Source: JAVBOW01 sp031550125 (GTDB taxonomy: Bacteria > Bacteroidota > Bacteroidia > Bacteroidales > Rikenellaceae). From it: a stretch of 64,000 bases of DNA. The stretch is taken from contig JAVBOW010000009.1 of assembly GCA_031550125.1 (NCBI GenBank), positions 16,318 to 80,317 of the forward strand, written 5' to 3'. The notes beneath the pieces were generated by a model. That model was given only the letters and a program-made list of their open reading frames with translations. It did not search any database and was not told the DNA's origin. The position numbers and the translations under genes were made by a program. The first letter of the stretch is position 1. The number at the start of each line of letters is the position of its first letter. Below, piece after piece: positions 1-8,669 of the stretch.

Positions 1-1514
1 GCGTAATCGACGCTGCCCGGCTGCCATGAGAGCATTTCAAGGTCGAAGGTCAGGCGTTCGCGGAAAGGTATGACGTCGAGGTTGCGGGTACGCAAATAGG
101 CGTTAAAGCCGTGCGAAGTAGGTTCGTCAGCCCTTGGAGCGCCGCCGAAAGGCGTATGGAAAGGCACTACTGGCGCCCATGAGCAATTATAGTAATCCTC
201 CGTGCCGGTACCGAAATGAGACGGGTAAGCCTCGCCGTCCGTCCATATCTTCTCATCGCCCTCGCCGTACCATGCCGGCGAATAGTTGTAGAGCGAGAGC
301 AGGTCGCCCGCGTAGACCCCGCGTCCATCTATGGCCGCGAAACGCCACTCCGAGCATTGAGGGGAGAAATAGTCGTTGCTCAGCGTTACGCCGCGCTCCA
401 GACGCCACGATGCATGGAAGTAGAGCGAACGCGCCCCGTCCCAACGGTAATCGCGCGTACGTACCGACATGGCAACCTCAACCGGCCGGGCGGAGATATT
501 GCGCAACGCCACCGACGCCGACCTGCGATATGGCATGGGCCAACGGACCGTAACATCGCCGCGGCCGTCCGATCCGAGATAGTAGCTGTCCACGGCCGGA
601 GCGCCGGCCCCGCCGCCCGAAAAATCGGACAAGGGCGTCCAAACTGTCCGCACGCCGTCGAAAGAGGCTTCAACTATAAGTTTTTGCATGGTTTCGGCAT
701 AAAGGCTGTCGGCCGTCTTTACGTTGAAACGCAATTCGCTTATAGCCAGGGGGCCGGGGGGACAATCGAGCGTCGCATAGGCTCCCGGGGCTATCACGGC
801 CGACAGTTCGGCCGCGCGACCTTCCGCGGCAGGTCGGCGCCTCAACGCGGCGCATACCTCCTCCATGCGTCCAGCCAACGCCGCCGCATCGTTCGGATCG
901 AATGTCTTAACGCGCGTGCCTGCCGGATAGGCGCGGTAATTTATATGGTAATAACGCGGCGTGCGGCCCATAGAAAGGGGGCTTTCGAAGACTATCTTAC
1001 AGTGCGCGGCATAAGGGATCGGCAAAAAGAGCGTGTTACCGCCTGTCTTTTCCGGCTCGCCGTTATAGTGCGTATGGCGGAAAGCCATACCGTCGAGAAT
1101 GGGCAGCCCCGTTTTGCTCAGATCGTAACCCTCTATCTCCCATCCGGGCGTTTCGCTGCCGTCGAAATAGAATTTGAACCGGCCCAGTTTGTTGCTTGTG
1201 GTTATCCAGATGCGCGTCACTGCGCCGGGACCCGGCCGGTCGAAAAGCACCTGCCTGAGCATGCCGTCCACCGTATCGGCGGCCTCGCACCCGAAACCGT
1301 CGTCGTTGGCGAACCATCCCGGCCCTCCGGGCGTCTGCGAGCGGCGATCGTGACTGCTGACCTGGCCGGCGGTATAGGCCGGACAGGGAAATAGCGTGAC
1401 GGCGTCGGGCGAAACCATCTCGTCGAGCAACGTAGCCACCGAGACCTCGCCGCCGCACGACGAGGCCAGCATCGCGGCCGACAATATGGATAAAAGGGCG
1501 GCTGTCTTTTTCAC
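1..1514 (-). CDS. DUF2961 family lipoprotein (3' end outside window)
   Basis: The frame is open from a GTG at 1514 down to base 1, so the C-terminus is missing. The N-terminus is a lipoprotein signal: VKKTAALLSILSAAMLASSC, with a lipobox LASSC. The body matches the DUF2961 family, with FDRPGPGAVTRIWI, an FYFDGSETPGWEIEG stretch and FGTGTEDYYNCSWAP. DUF2961 proteins are Bacteroidetes-rich and related to glycan-active enzymes, so a periplasmic or surface role on a polysaccharide is inferred. The GTG start lies 12 nt after the lepA stop, so read-through from lepA is likely. No ATG start gives a complete signal peptide, which is why GTG was chosen. Confidence 0.8.
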   Translation of the reverse strand, partial: MKKTAALLSILSAAMLASSCGGEVSVATLLDEMVSPDAVTLFPCPAYTAGQVSSHDRRSQTPGGPGWFANDDGFGCEAADTVDGMLRQVLFDRPGPGAVTRIWITTSNKLGRFKFYFDGSETPGWEIEGYDLSKTGLPILDGMAFRHTHYNGEPEKTGGNTLFLPIPYAAHCKIVFESPLSMGRTPRYYHINYRAYPAGTRVKTFDPNDAAALAGRMEEVCAALRRRPAAEGRAAELSAVIAPGAYATLDCPPGPLAISELRFNVKTADSLYAETMQKLIVEASFDGVRTVWTPLSDFSGGGAGAPAVDSYYLGSDGRGDVTVRWPMPYRRSASVALRNISARPVEVAMSVRTRDYRWDGARSLYFHASWRLERGVTLSNDYFSPQCSEWRFAAIDGRGVYAGDLLSLYNYSPAWYGEGDEKIWTDGEAYPSHFGTGTEDYYNCSWAPVVPFHTPFGGAPRADEPTSHGFNAYLRTRNLDVIPFRERLTFDLEMLSWQPGSVDY

Positions 1515-1526
1515 GGCGGTAAATCG

Positions 1527-3314
1527 TCAGTCCATTTTCAACACCGCGAGGAAAGCCTCCTGCGGCACCTCAACGTTGCCCACCTGGCGCATGCGTTTCT
1601 TGCCTTTCTTCTGTTTCTCAAGGAGTTTCCGCTTACGGGTTATGTCGCCGCCGTAACATTTGGACGTCACGTCCTTGCGCAGGGCCTTTACCGTTTCGCG
1701 GGCTATGATCTTGGCGCCTATGGCGGCCTGTATGGCTATGTCGAATTGTTGGCGCGGGATAAGTTCCTTTAGTTTCTCGCACATCTTGCGGCCGAAATCG
1801 TAGGCATGCTCATGGTATATGAGCGACGAGAGGGCGTCTACCGGCTCGCCGTTGAGCAGGATGTCGAGCTTTGCCAGTTTGCTCTCCCTGTAGCCAGTCT
1901 GGTGGTAGTCGAAAGAGGCGTAGCCGCGCGATATGCTCTTCAATTTATCGTAGAAGTCGAAGACTATCTCGGCCAACGGCATCTCGAAGTTCACCTCCAC
2001 CCTGTCCTGGGTTATGAAGATCTGGTTTTTGAGTATGCCGCGCTTGTCGATGCACAGCTTCATCACGTTGCCAAGGTAATCGCTCTTGGTTATTATCTGG
2101 GCCAGAATGTAGGGTTCCTCTATTTTGTTTACCAGCGTGGGTTCGGGCAAGCCCGACGGGTTATGCACGTCCAGCTCTTCGCCCTTGTTGGTGGTTACCT
2201 TGTACGACACGTTGGGGACGGTGGTGACCACGTCCATGTCGAATTCGCGGTAGAGCCTCTCCTGTATGATCTCCATGTGCAGCAATCCGAGGAAACCGCA
2301 ACGGAAGCCGAAGCCCAGCGCCAGCGAACTCTCCGGCTCGAAGGTTAGGGAGGCGTCGTTGAGCTGCAGTTTTTCGAGTGAGGCGCGCAAATCCTCGTAC
2401 TCGTCGGTGTCGGTGGGATAGAGACCCGCGAAGACCATCGGCTTGACGTCTTCGAAACCGGCTATGCCCTCGGCGCAGGGACGGTCGATATGGGTTATGG
2501 TATCGCCCACCTTTACGTCCACCGAGGTCTTGATGCCGGATATTATGTAGCCCACGTCGCCGGCGCGTATTTCGTCGCGGGGGAGCATCTTGAGCTTCAG
2601 CACGCCTATCTCGTCGGCCGTGTATTCGCTGCCCGTATTGAAGAATTTCACCTTGTCGCCTTTGCGCACCGTGCCGTTCATGACGCGGAAATAGGCTATT
2701 ATGCCACGGAAAGAGTTGAAGACGGAGTCGAAGATCAGGGCCTGCAGAGGGGCGCTCTCATCGCCTTTGGGAGCCGGAATGCGCTCCACTATCGCCTCGA
2801 GTATCTCCGGCACGCCCATACCCGTCTTTCCCGACGCGGCAAGGATCTCCTCCCGGCGGCATCCCAAAAGATCCACTATCTGGTCTTTCACTTCGTCCAC
2901 CATGGCGGCGTCCATATCTATCTTGTTTATCACCGGGATGATCTCCAGGTCGTGTCCCAGGGCGAGGTAAAGGTTTGAGATGGTCTGCGCCTGTATGCCC
3001 TGCGTGGCGTCCACTATAAGCAGCGCCCCCTCGCATGAGGCTATCGCCCTCGACACCTCGTAGGAGAAGTCCACGTGGCCCGGGGTGTCGATAAGGTTGA
3101 GGACGTATTTCTGGTTGCCGCTCACATATTCCATCTGTATGGCGTGCGACTTTATGGTTATGCCCTTCTCGCGCTCCAGATCCATACTGTCCAGAACCTG
3201 GGCCTGAAGCTCGCGCTCGGTAAGGGTTTTCGTCGTTTCGAGCAGGCGGTCGGCGAGGGTGCTTTTGCCGTGGTCGATGTGGGCTATGATGCAAAAATTA
3301 CGGATATTCTTCAT
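1527..3314 (-). CDS. lepA: Elongation factor 4 (LepA)
   Basis: Ribosome-associated GTPase that back-translocates or remodels stalled ribosomes. The product is 595 aa, the usual LepA length, if translation starts at the ATG at 3314 (MKNIRNFCIIAHIDHGKSTL). An upstream in-frame ATG at 3338 would add eight residues and is less likely. Visible: P-loop AHIDHGKST, switch II DTPGHVDFSYEV, NKIDMDAA specificity motif, and the LepA-specific C-terminal domain ending in MRQVGNVEVPQEAFLAVLK. It is the first gene of a probable two-gene minus-strand unit with the DUF2961 lipoprotein, and is divergent from the UbiA-type gene. Confidence 0.97.
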   Translation of the reverse strand: MKNIRNFCIIAHIDHGKSTLADRLLETTKTLTERELQAQVLDSMDLEREKGITIKSHAIQMEYVSGNQKYVLNLIDTPGHVDFSYEVSRAIASCEGALLIVDATQGIQAQTISNLYLALGHDLEIIPVINKIDMDAAMVDEVKDQIVDLLGCRREEILAASGKTGMGVPEILEAIVERIPAPKGDESAPLQALIFDSVFNSFRGIIAYFRVMNGTVRKGDKVKFFNTGSEYTADEIGVLKLKMLPRDEIRAGDVGYIISGIKTSVDVKVGDTITHIDRPCAEGIAGFEDVKPMVFAGLYPTDTDEYEDLRASLEKLQLNDASLTFEPESSLALGFGFRCGFLGLLHMEIIQERLYREFDMDVVTTVPNVSYKVTTNKGEELDVHNPSGLPEPTLVNKIEEPYILAQIITKSDYLGNVMKLCIDKRGILKNQIFITQDRVEVNFEMPLAEIVFDFYDKLKSISRGYASFDYHQTGYRESKLAKLDILLNGEPVDALSSLIYHEHAYDFGRKMCEKLKELIPRQQFDIAIQAAIGAKIIARETVKALRKDVTSKCYGGDITRKRKLLEKQKKGKKRMRQVGNVEVPQEAFLAVLKMD

Positions 3315-3345
3315 GCGTGCGTAAAATAATGTGCGCAAAGTTAGT

Positions 3346-3353
3346 TATTTTTG
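3346..3353 (+). promoter_or_regulatory. Bacteroidetes -7 box for the UbiA-type gene
   Basis: TATTTTTG matches TAnnTTTG and ends 23 nt before the ATG at 3377. No good TTTG box is seen at the expected upstream distance. Confidence 0.5.
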
Positions 3354-3376
3354 TCGGAATTTAATTCTGCAGCCAC

Positions 3377-4228
3377 ATGAATGTACTGTCCCGATACGCT
3401 TCGCTGGTTCAATTCGCACACACGGTGTTTGCACTGCCCTTCGCCATGTGCGGCTACTTCCTGGCCGTGGACGGCTACGGTTTCGAGTGGCGGACGCTGA
3501 TCCTGATGCTGCTGTGCATGGTCTTCGCGCGCAACGCAGCCATGGGATTCAACCGCTGGGCCGACCGCCGTATAGACGCCTCCAACCCGCGCACCGCAAA
3601 CAGGGAGATACCTTCGGGAAAAATATCTCCGCGCGCCGCGGCATGGTTCGTGGCGGGGAATGCGGCAGGGTTCGTCGTGGCGGCGGGGCTGCTCAACGGA
3701 CTGGCGCTCGTCCTCTCGCCGGCGGCTTTGGCCGTGATACTCGGCTACAGCTACACCAAGCGGTTTACCTGGGCCAGCCACCTCGTCCTGGGACTGGCGC
3801 TGGCCATAGCGCCTACGGGAGCCTATATAGCCGTGGCGGGAAGGATGGATTTCGTACCATTACTGCTCTCGTTCCTCGTGCTTACGTGGGTGGGCGGATT
3901 CGACATAATATATTCGCTGCAGGACGCCGCCTTCGACAAGGCCAACAAACTGCATTCCATCCCGGCGCGTTTTTCGGTGGAGCAAAGCCTGGGAATAAGC
4001 ATAGGCCTTCACATGGCCTCGCTCTCGGCGGTGACGGCCGTGGGGCTTTGGACCCGGATGGGAGCGCTCTACTGGACTGGGGGGGCGCTGTTCGCAGCCA
4101 TACTCGCCGTGCAGCATGCCGTAGTGACGCCATCGCACATCGATCGCGCGGGCAGGAATTTCACCCTTATCAACGGGGTTTCGGGTTTCGTATTCGCTCT
4201 GTTCTACATACTCGACCTTTACCTATGA
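3377..4228 (+). CDS. ubiA: UbiA-family prenyltransferase (4-hydroxybenzoate polyprenyltransferase-like)
   Basis: Integral-membrane aromatic prenyltransferase of 283 aa with about eight or nine hydrophobic segments. Both Mg-diphosphate binding motifs are present: NRWADRRIDASNPRT (NxxxDxxxD type) near residue 58, and DIIYSLQDAAFD near residue 176. This UbiA subgroup is found in quinone pathways; in Bacteroidetes it is often annotated as 4-hydroxybenzoate polyprenyltransferase, and the futalosine-route enzyme MqnP belongs to the same group. The sequence alone does not tell which aromatic acceptor is used. It overlaps the next gene by four bases (ATGA), so the two are translationally coupled. Confidence 0.85.
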   Translation: MNVLSRYASLVQFAHTVFALPFAMCGYFLAVDGYGFEWRTLILMLLCMVFARNAAMGFNRWADRRIDASNPRTANREIPSGKISPRAAAWFVAGNAAGFVVAAGLLNGLALVLSPAALAVILGYSYTKRFTWASHLVLGLALAIAPTGAYIAVAGRMDFVPLLLSFLVLTWVGGFDIIYSLQDAAFDKANKLHSIPARFSVEQSLGISIGLHMASLSAVTAVGLWTRMGALYWTGGALFAAILAVQHAVVTPSHIDRAGRNFTLINGVSGFVFALFYILDLYL

Positions 4229-5241
4229 AAAAAATAGCAACGCTGCTGGGGGCGGCGATCATGTGGCTTTCAGCAGCCGCGCAGACGCCGTTCGCGGCTA
4301 TCGACGCCTACGTCGACTCGCTGTACTCTTCCGGGAAATTCATGGGCGGGGTGGCCTTCGCCAAAGCAGACAGGGTATATGCGAAAACAGTGGGATTCGA
4401 GGATATGGCCCGGGGCCTGGCGGCCGACACCGCCTCGCTCTACCGCATCGGGTCCATCAGTAAGACCTTCACCGCCGTCATCGTGATGCAGGCCGTCGAG
4501 CAGGGCCTGCTGTCGCTCGACGACAAACTGTCGGGATTTTTCCCGCAGATACCCGGATCGGACAAAATAACCGTAGACATGCTGCTGCGCCATCGCAGCG
4601 GACTCAACGATTTTCCAAACAGCGGCAAAGCGCCGCGCGGATGGGCCTCGACGCCCAAAACGAGGCAACTGATAATAAATCAGATAACAGCCTCGGGACT
4701 GGACTTCGAACCGGGGACGAAAAACTCGTACAGCAACCCCGGATATATGCTCCTTGGGTTTATCGTCGAGGATATCTACGGCAAAAGTTACGGCGAGCTG
4801 GTCGCCGAAAAGATCGCCGCGCCGCTGGGCCTCACACATACGCGTGTGGCAGGTAACGGCGAGGGAGAATGCCTCTCCTACCGACCCTCGCCCGGAGGCT
4901 GGGTCGCGGCGGGTTCCACCGACATGTCGGCGCCGGGAGGAGCCGGAGGCCTGGTATCGACGCCGTCGGACGTGGCGCGATTCGCCTGCGGGCTGTTCGG
5001 CGGCCGCCTCGTGTCGGCCGAAAGCCTCGCGCAGATGCAGGATTTCAGTACGGGCAACGGGATAGGGATGTTCCGTATGCCGTTCCGCAACGAGCCTGGA
5101 CGCGGACACAACGGCAAAATAGACGCCTTCAGCACCGCGTTCACCTACTTTCCCGGCCCGGGAATAGCGGTGGCGGTATTCGCCAACGGCCTGGACGGCG
5201 TTAAACTCAACGACGTAATGATAGGGGTTTTATCCCGGTAG
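4225..5241 (+). CDS. Secreted serine hydrolase, beta-lactamase class C/PBP4-like
   Basis: 338 aa with a signal peptide (MKKIATLLGAAIMWLSAAAQ) and a beta-lactamase/transpeptidase-like fold. Catalytic motifs seen: SISK (S-x-x-K) near residue 77, the Y-x-N motif in KNSYSNPGYMLLG, and an HNG in GRGHNGKIDAF in place of the usual KTG. This pattern is typical of periplasmic class C-like esterases and D-amino-acid peptidases, so activity on cell-wall peptides or esters is more likely than drug resistance. The start ATG sits inside the ubiA stop (ATGA), which excludes longer in-frame starts. Confidence 0.85.
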   Translation: MKKIATLLGAAIMWLSAAAQTPFAAIDAYVDSLYSSGKFMGGVAFAKADRVYAKTVGFEDMARGLAADTASLYRIGSISKTFTAVIVMQAVEQGLLSLDDKLSGFFPQIPGSDKITVDMLLRHRSGLNDFPNSGKAPRGWASTPKTRQLIINQITASGLDFEPGTKNSYSNPGYMLLGFIVEDIYGKSYGELVAEKIAAPLGLTHTRVAGNGEGECLSYRPSPGGWVAAGSTDMSAPGGAGGLVSTPSDVARFACGLFGGRLVSAESLAQMQDFSTGNGIGMFRMPFRNEPGRGHNGKIDAFSTAFTYFPGPGIAVAVFANGLDGVKLNDVMIGVLSR

Positions 5242-5291
5242 GGTGCGTCATAGCCATCCTCCGGCCGTACATGGCAGAGGCCGGCCCCGCG

Positions 5292-5960
5292 TTACATTCC
5301 GGCCTGGCGTTTGGCTTCCATCAATATGGTGAAGGCGCGGTGGATGTCCTCGTCGCTCACCACCACGGTAAATTCGGTGGTTGTGCTGATAACCTCGATT
5401 ATGTTGATGTTGTCCCAGGCCAGCTCCTTGAAAATATAGTAGTAGACCCCGGGGCAAACGGTGTTCTCCATAGGCAGTTTCACCGTTATCGACGAGAGGT
5501 TCAATGTCTTGGCTATATTAACCTCTTCGCGGAATATCTCGTCTACCATAGGGGCTATCGCGGCACTCACCACCAGCGTGGTTTCGTATATACCCTGCGA
5601 GAAGGTGCAGAAAAGATCTTTCACGTTGCGTACGCGGTCGAGCAACTGCGACTGCTTCTCGTACAGCGTCGGCGAGTTGACGAAGGCGTAGTCGGCCAGG
5701 TTGGAGCGAACTATTATATCGCCTATGTTCTCGACCACCTTCTTGAATTTCATGGCCGACATCAGCTCCAGACGCGGCACGAGGCGGTTGAGCGCCATTA
5801 TAACGGCGCTGTCGTTCACCTCTTTGCCCACTTTCTTTTCCACCTCGGGCTTAAGCTGGCGGGCAAGCGCCGACAGGTTTACAAGACCGTCCACCAAAGC
5901 TCCCTCAAGGAACGGTTTCTTCTTGATCACCTCCTCTACTGCGTTCGGAATGGTTATCAT
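5292..5960 (-). CDS. ACT-domain protein related to aspartokinase regulatory regions
   Basis: 222 aa, cytoplasmic, no signal. The C-terminal 90 residues look like paired ACT modules of the aspartokinase type: NLSSITVKLPMENTVCPGVY, then WDNINIIEVISTTTEFTVVV and a helix with DEDIHRAFTILMEAKRQ. The N-terminal half is helical and contains SALARQLKPEVEKKVGKEV, similar to proteins often labelled aspartate kinase in Bacteroidetes although the kinase domain is absent. It is divergent from lysC, so a role in sensing lysine or threonine, or in transcriptional control of that pathway, is a reasonable inference but not shown. Confidence 0.65.
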   Translation of the reverse strand: MITIPNAVEEVIKKKPFLEGALVDGLVNLSALARQLKPEVEKKVGKEVNDSAVIMALNRLVPRLELMSAMKFKKVVENIGDIIVRSNLADYAFVNSPTLYEKQSQLLDRVRNVKDLFCTFSQGIYETTLVVSAAIAPMVDEIFREEVNIAKTLNLSSITVKLPMENTVCPGVYYYIFKELAWDNINIIEVISTTTEFTVVVSDEDIHRAFTILMEAKRQAGM

Positions 5961-5989
5961 CGTTTAATTTTATAGATTTGTGTGTAAAT

Positions 5990-6005
5990 TTTCACCTCAG
6001 TGAAA
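5990..6005. promoter_or_regulatory. Palindrome in the ACT/lysC divergent region
   Basis: TTTCAC-CTCA-GTGAAA is a perfect 6-bp inverted repeat between the divergent ACT-protein gene and lysC. It could be an operator; no binding protein is known from the sequence. Confidence 0.3.
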
Positions 6006-6054
6006 TATGTTGCAAAAAAAATACTTTTTTCAATCAAAAACAAACATTTTACTA

Positions 6055-6062
6055 TACTTTTG
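6055..6062 (+). promoter_or_regulatory. -7 promoter box for lysC
   Basis: TACTTTTG matches TAnnTTTG, 35 nt before the lysC ATG. The upstream sequence is very AT-rich but lacks a clear TTTG box. Confidence 0.55.
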
Positions 6063-6097
6063 TTCCCCTAAGAGAAAAAAGTATTAAATTTTAACGT

Positions 6098-7405
6098 ATG
6101 GACAACGTACTGAAATTCGGAGGTACATCGGTGGGGTCGGCCGAAAACATGCGTCGCGTGGCGCAGGTCATACAGGCCGAAGGCGCGAAGATAACCGTAC
6201 TGTCGGCCATGTCGGGCGTTACCGACACCCTTATCAGGATAGCCCGCGCCGCCCAGGCCGGGGAGACGGGCGAGGCGGCCGCGCTTATCGCCGGACTGAG
6301 GGAAAAATACTCAGTCTGCATAGACGGGCTGCTCAAAGGCGGCGCGAATGCCGGCAGGGAGCGTATGGAACAGACCATGACAGTCATAGAGGCGCAGGCG
6401 GCCGATTTCAGGGAATATACGTCCGAAAGGATAATCATAGCTCAGGGCGAATTGCTCACCACAGCCATTTTCACGATGTTCCTCAACGAGTCGGGCGTGA
6501 AGGCCGTGCTGCTGAACGCCCCCGACTTCATAGTAACCGACGCCAAAGGGCAGGTGGACGCGGCGCTGCTCCGCGAGCGCCTCTCCGGACTTGCTGCCGA
6601 TCCTTCCACCTATTATATTACGCAGGGATTCATATGCACCAACGCCTGCGGACAAACGGACAACCTGGGCCGCGGAGGCAGCGATTTCAGCGCCGCGCTG
6701 ATCGGCGTGGCCGTAGGCGCCCGCCAGGTACAGATATGGACCGACATAGACGGGATGCACAACAACGATCCCCGCGTGGTGTCCAACACCCGCCCGATAC
6801 GCCGCATGAGCTTCGACGAGGCGGCCGAGCTGGCATATTTCGGAGCCAAGATACTCCACCCGGCAACCATACAACCCTGCAAAGACAGCGGCATACCTGT
6901 CTTCTTAAAGAACACGATGGATCCGGCCGCGCCGGGAACGGAAATATCCAACGGAGAGAGCTGCACGGGCGGCTTCCGGGCCGTGGCCGCCAAGGACGGC
7001 ATAACCGAGATACGCATCTGCTCCACGCGCATGCTCATGGCCTACGGTTTCCTGCGCCGCGTATTCGAGGTGTTCGAAGAGTGTAAAACCCCAATCGACA
7101 TGATAACCACCTCGGAGGTGGCCGTGTCGCTCACCATAGACAACGACGCACACCTGTCCGAAATAGAGGCCAAATTACAGGAATTCGGAACTATAAACAT
7201 CGAAAAGAACAATACCATAGTGTGTGTGGTAGGCCAATGCGGCCAGGGGCAGACGGGCATGGCGGCGCGCATATTCGACACGCTAACCGGCGTTCCCGTA
7301 AAGATGATCTCGTACGGCGCTTCGGAGCGGTCGGTGGCAATGCTGATAGACACAAAATATAAAAAGGAGACGCTGCAAAGCCTTAACGACGGACTTTTCT
7401 CATGA
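6098..7405 (+). CDS. lysC: Aspartate kinase
   Basis: Phosphorylates L-aspartate, the first step toward lysine, diaminopimelate, threonine and methionine. 435 aa, monofunctional (no homoserine dehydrogenase part). Seen: KFGGTSVGSAENM at the N-terminus, the GRGGSDFSAALIG nucleotide/substrate motif, WTDIDGMHNNDPRVV, and C-terminal ACT domains (IRICSTRMLMAYGFLRRVF, then PIDMITTSEVAVSLTID). The ACT part suggests feedback inhibition by an end product. The stop overlaps the lysA start by four bases, giving a lysC-lysA operon. Confidence 0.95.
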   Translation: MDNVLKFGGTSVGSAENMRRVAQVIQAEGAKITVLSAMSGVTDTLIRIARAAQAGETGEAAALIAGLREKYSVCIDGLLKGGANAGRERMEQTMTVIEAQAADFREYTSERIIIAQGELLTTAIFTMFLNESGVKAVLLNAPDFIVTDAKGQVDAALLRERLSGLAADPSTYYITQGFICTNACGQTDNLGRGGSDFSAALIGVAVGARQVQIWTDIDGMHNNDPRVVSNTRPIRRMSFDEAAELAYFGAKILHPATIQPCKDSGIPVFLKNTMDPAAPGTEISNGESCTGGFRAVAAKDGITEIRICSTRMLMAYGFLRRVFEVFEECKTPIDMITTSEVAVSLTIDNDAHLSEIEAKLQEFGTINIEKNNTIVCVVGQCGQGQTGMAARIFDTLTGVPVKMISYGASERSVAMLIDTKYKKETLQSLNDGLFS

Positions 7406-8565
7406 TAAGCAAACGACTCCGGAGCGCGCTGGAGGGCATCCCTACCCCGTTCTACCTCTACGATATGGAGCTGCTGAGGCGCACGCTGCGCGAGGCGGCA
7501 GAAGAGTCGTCGCGACACGGCTACAAGGTACACTATGCCCTGAAAGCCAATTTCGAGGCGCGCATACTGGACGAAATACTACGCGCCGGCCTTGGCGTAG
7601 ACTGCGTGAGCGGCAACGAAGTGCGGTTCGCCATAGAGTCGGGCTGCGACCCCGGGAAGGTGGTATTTGCAGGCGTGGGCAAGAGCGACGAGGAGATAGA
7701 ATACGCAGTCTCGCACGGCATCTTCGCATTCAACTGCGAGTCGCTGGCCGAACTGGAGGTTATAGACTCCATAGCGCGGCGCATGGGACGCACGGCCGAC
7801 GTGGCGCTGCGCATAAACCCCGACGTCGATCCGATGACCCACAAACACATATCGACCGGCCACGGGGGCAGCAAATTCGGAATATCGTACAAAGAGGTGG
7901 AGCAAGCCGCCGAAGAGCTGCCTGCGCTCCGCAACGTACGCATAACCGGTCTGCATTTCCATATCGGCTCGCAAGTGGGCGACATGCGCGTTTTCGAGTA
8001 TCTGTGCCGCAGGATGAATACGCTTTTCGGGTGGTTCACCGAGCGCGGCTTCCGCTTTTCGCACGTCAACGCCGGCGGCGGGCTGGCGATAGACTACCTC
8101 TCGCCGGACCAGCATCCGGCACCTGATTTCGCGGCGTATTTCGATATCTTCGCCCGAAACCTGCAGCTTCCAGCAGGAGTGGAGGTGCATTTCGAACTCG
8201 GGCGCTCGCTCGTGGGGCAATGCGGAGAGCTTATATCCAAAGTTCTATACAACAAGACCAACGCCGAGGGCAAACAGGTGGCCATAGTGGACGCGTCCAT
8301 GACGGAGCTTATACGTCCCGCGCTGTACCAGGCGCGCCACGCCATAGAGAACCTCGACGCGAGGCCGGACGACCCGCGGCGCGAATATATGGTTGCAGGG
8401 CCTGTATGCGAATCTTCGGACACCTTCACCGACGCCATAACGCTGCCCGAATTAAAACGCGGCGACATGGTATCTATCAAATCGACAGGAGCTTACGGCA
8501 CGGCGATGGCCTCGCGTTACAATATGCACGACCTGCCGCGGACTATCTACAGCGACGACCTGTAA
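7402..8565 (+). CDS. lysA: Diaminopimelate decarboxylase
   Basis: PLP enzyme that converts meso-diaminopimelate to L-lysine, the last step of the pathway. 387 aa. Fold-III features: HYALKANFEARIL with the Schiff-base lysine near residue 48, the HFHIGSQVGD motif, NAGGGLAIDY phosphate-binding loop, FELGRSLVGQCG, and the active-site cysteine motif GPVCESSDTF. It directly follows lysC by an ATGA overlap and is followed by a strong terminator. Confidence 0.96.
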   Translation: MISKRLRSALEGIPTPFYLYDMELLRRTLREAAEESSRHGYKVHYALKANFEARILDEILRAGLGVDCVSGNEVRFAIESGCDPGKVVFAGVGKSDEEIEYAVSHGIFAFNCESLAELEVIDSIARRMGRTADVALRINPDVDPMTHKHISTGHGGSKFGISYKEVEQAAEELPALRNVRITGLHFHIGSQVGDMRVFEYLCRRMNTLFGWFTERGFRFSHVNAGGGLAIDYLSPDQHPAPDFAAYFDIFARNLQLPAGVEVHFELGRSLVGQCGELISKVLYNKTNAEGKQVAIVDASMTELIRPALYQARHAIENLDARPDDPRREYMVAGPVCESSDTFTDAITLPELKRGDMVSIKSTGAYGTAMASRYNMHDLPRTIYSDDL

Positions 8566-8582
8566 CCGGCAAACGGCCGCGA

Positions 8583-8614
8583 CAGGCGCTCCCGGCGGGA
8601 GCGCCTGTTTTTTT
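8583..8614 (+). terminator. Rho-independent terminator of lysC-lysA
   Basis: CAGGCGCTCCC and GGGAGCGCCTG form an 11-bp stem around GGC, followed by a run of T. Confidence 0.9.
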
Positions 8615-8637
8615 GCTGTAATCTCACGGAAAATTCG

Positions 8638-8645
8638 TACCTTTC
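8638..8645 (+). promoter_or_regulatory. Probable -7 box for pheT
   Basis: TACCTTTC differs from TAnnTTTG at the last base. A TTTG lies 22 bp upstream at 8612-8615, inside the T-run of the preceding terminator. Confidence 0.4.
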
Positions 8646-8669
8646 GCGCTGTTTTAAGATAAATGCGCA

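Noticed and set aside
216..1394. 392-aa plus-strand open frame at the left edge
   Set aside because: The minus strand here encodes a DUF2961 lipoprotein with signal peptide and family motifs; the plus frame has none.
5961..6097. Lysine riboswitch before lysC
   Set aside because: The region is AT-rich, only about 137 bp including two start regions, and shows no L-box features.
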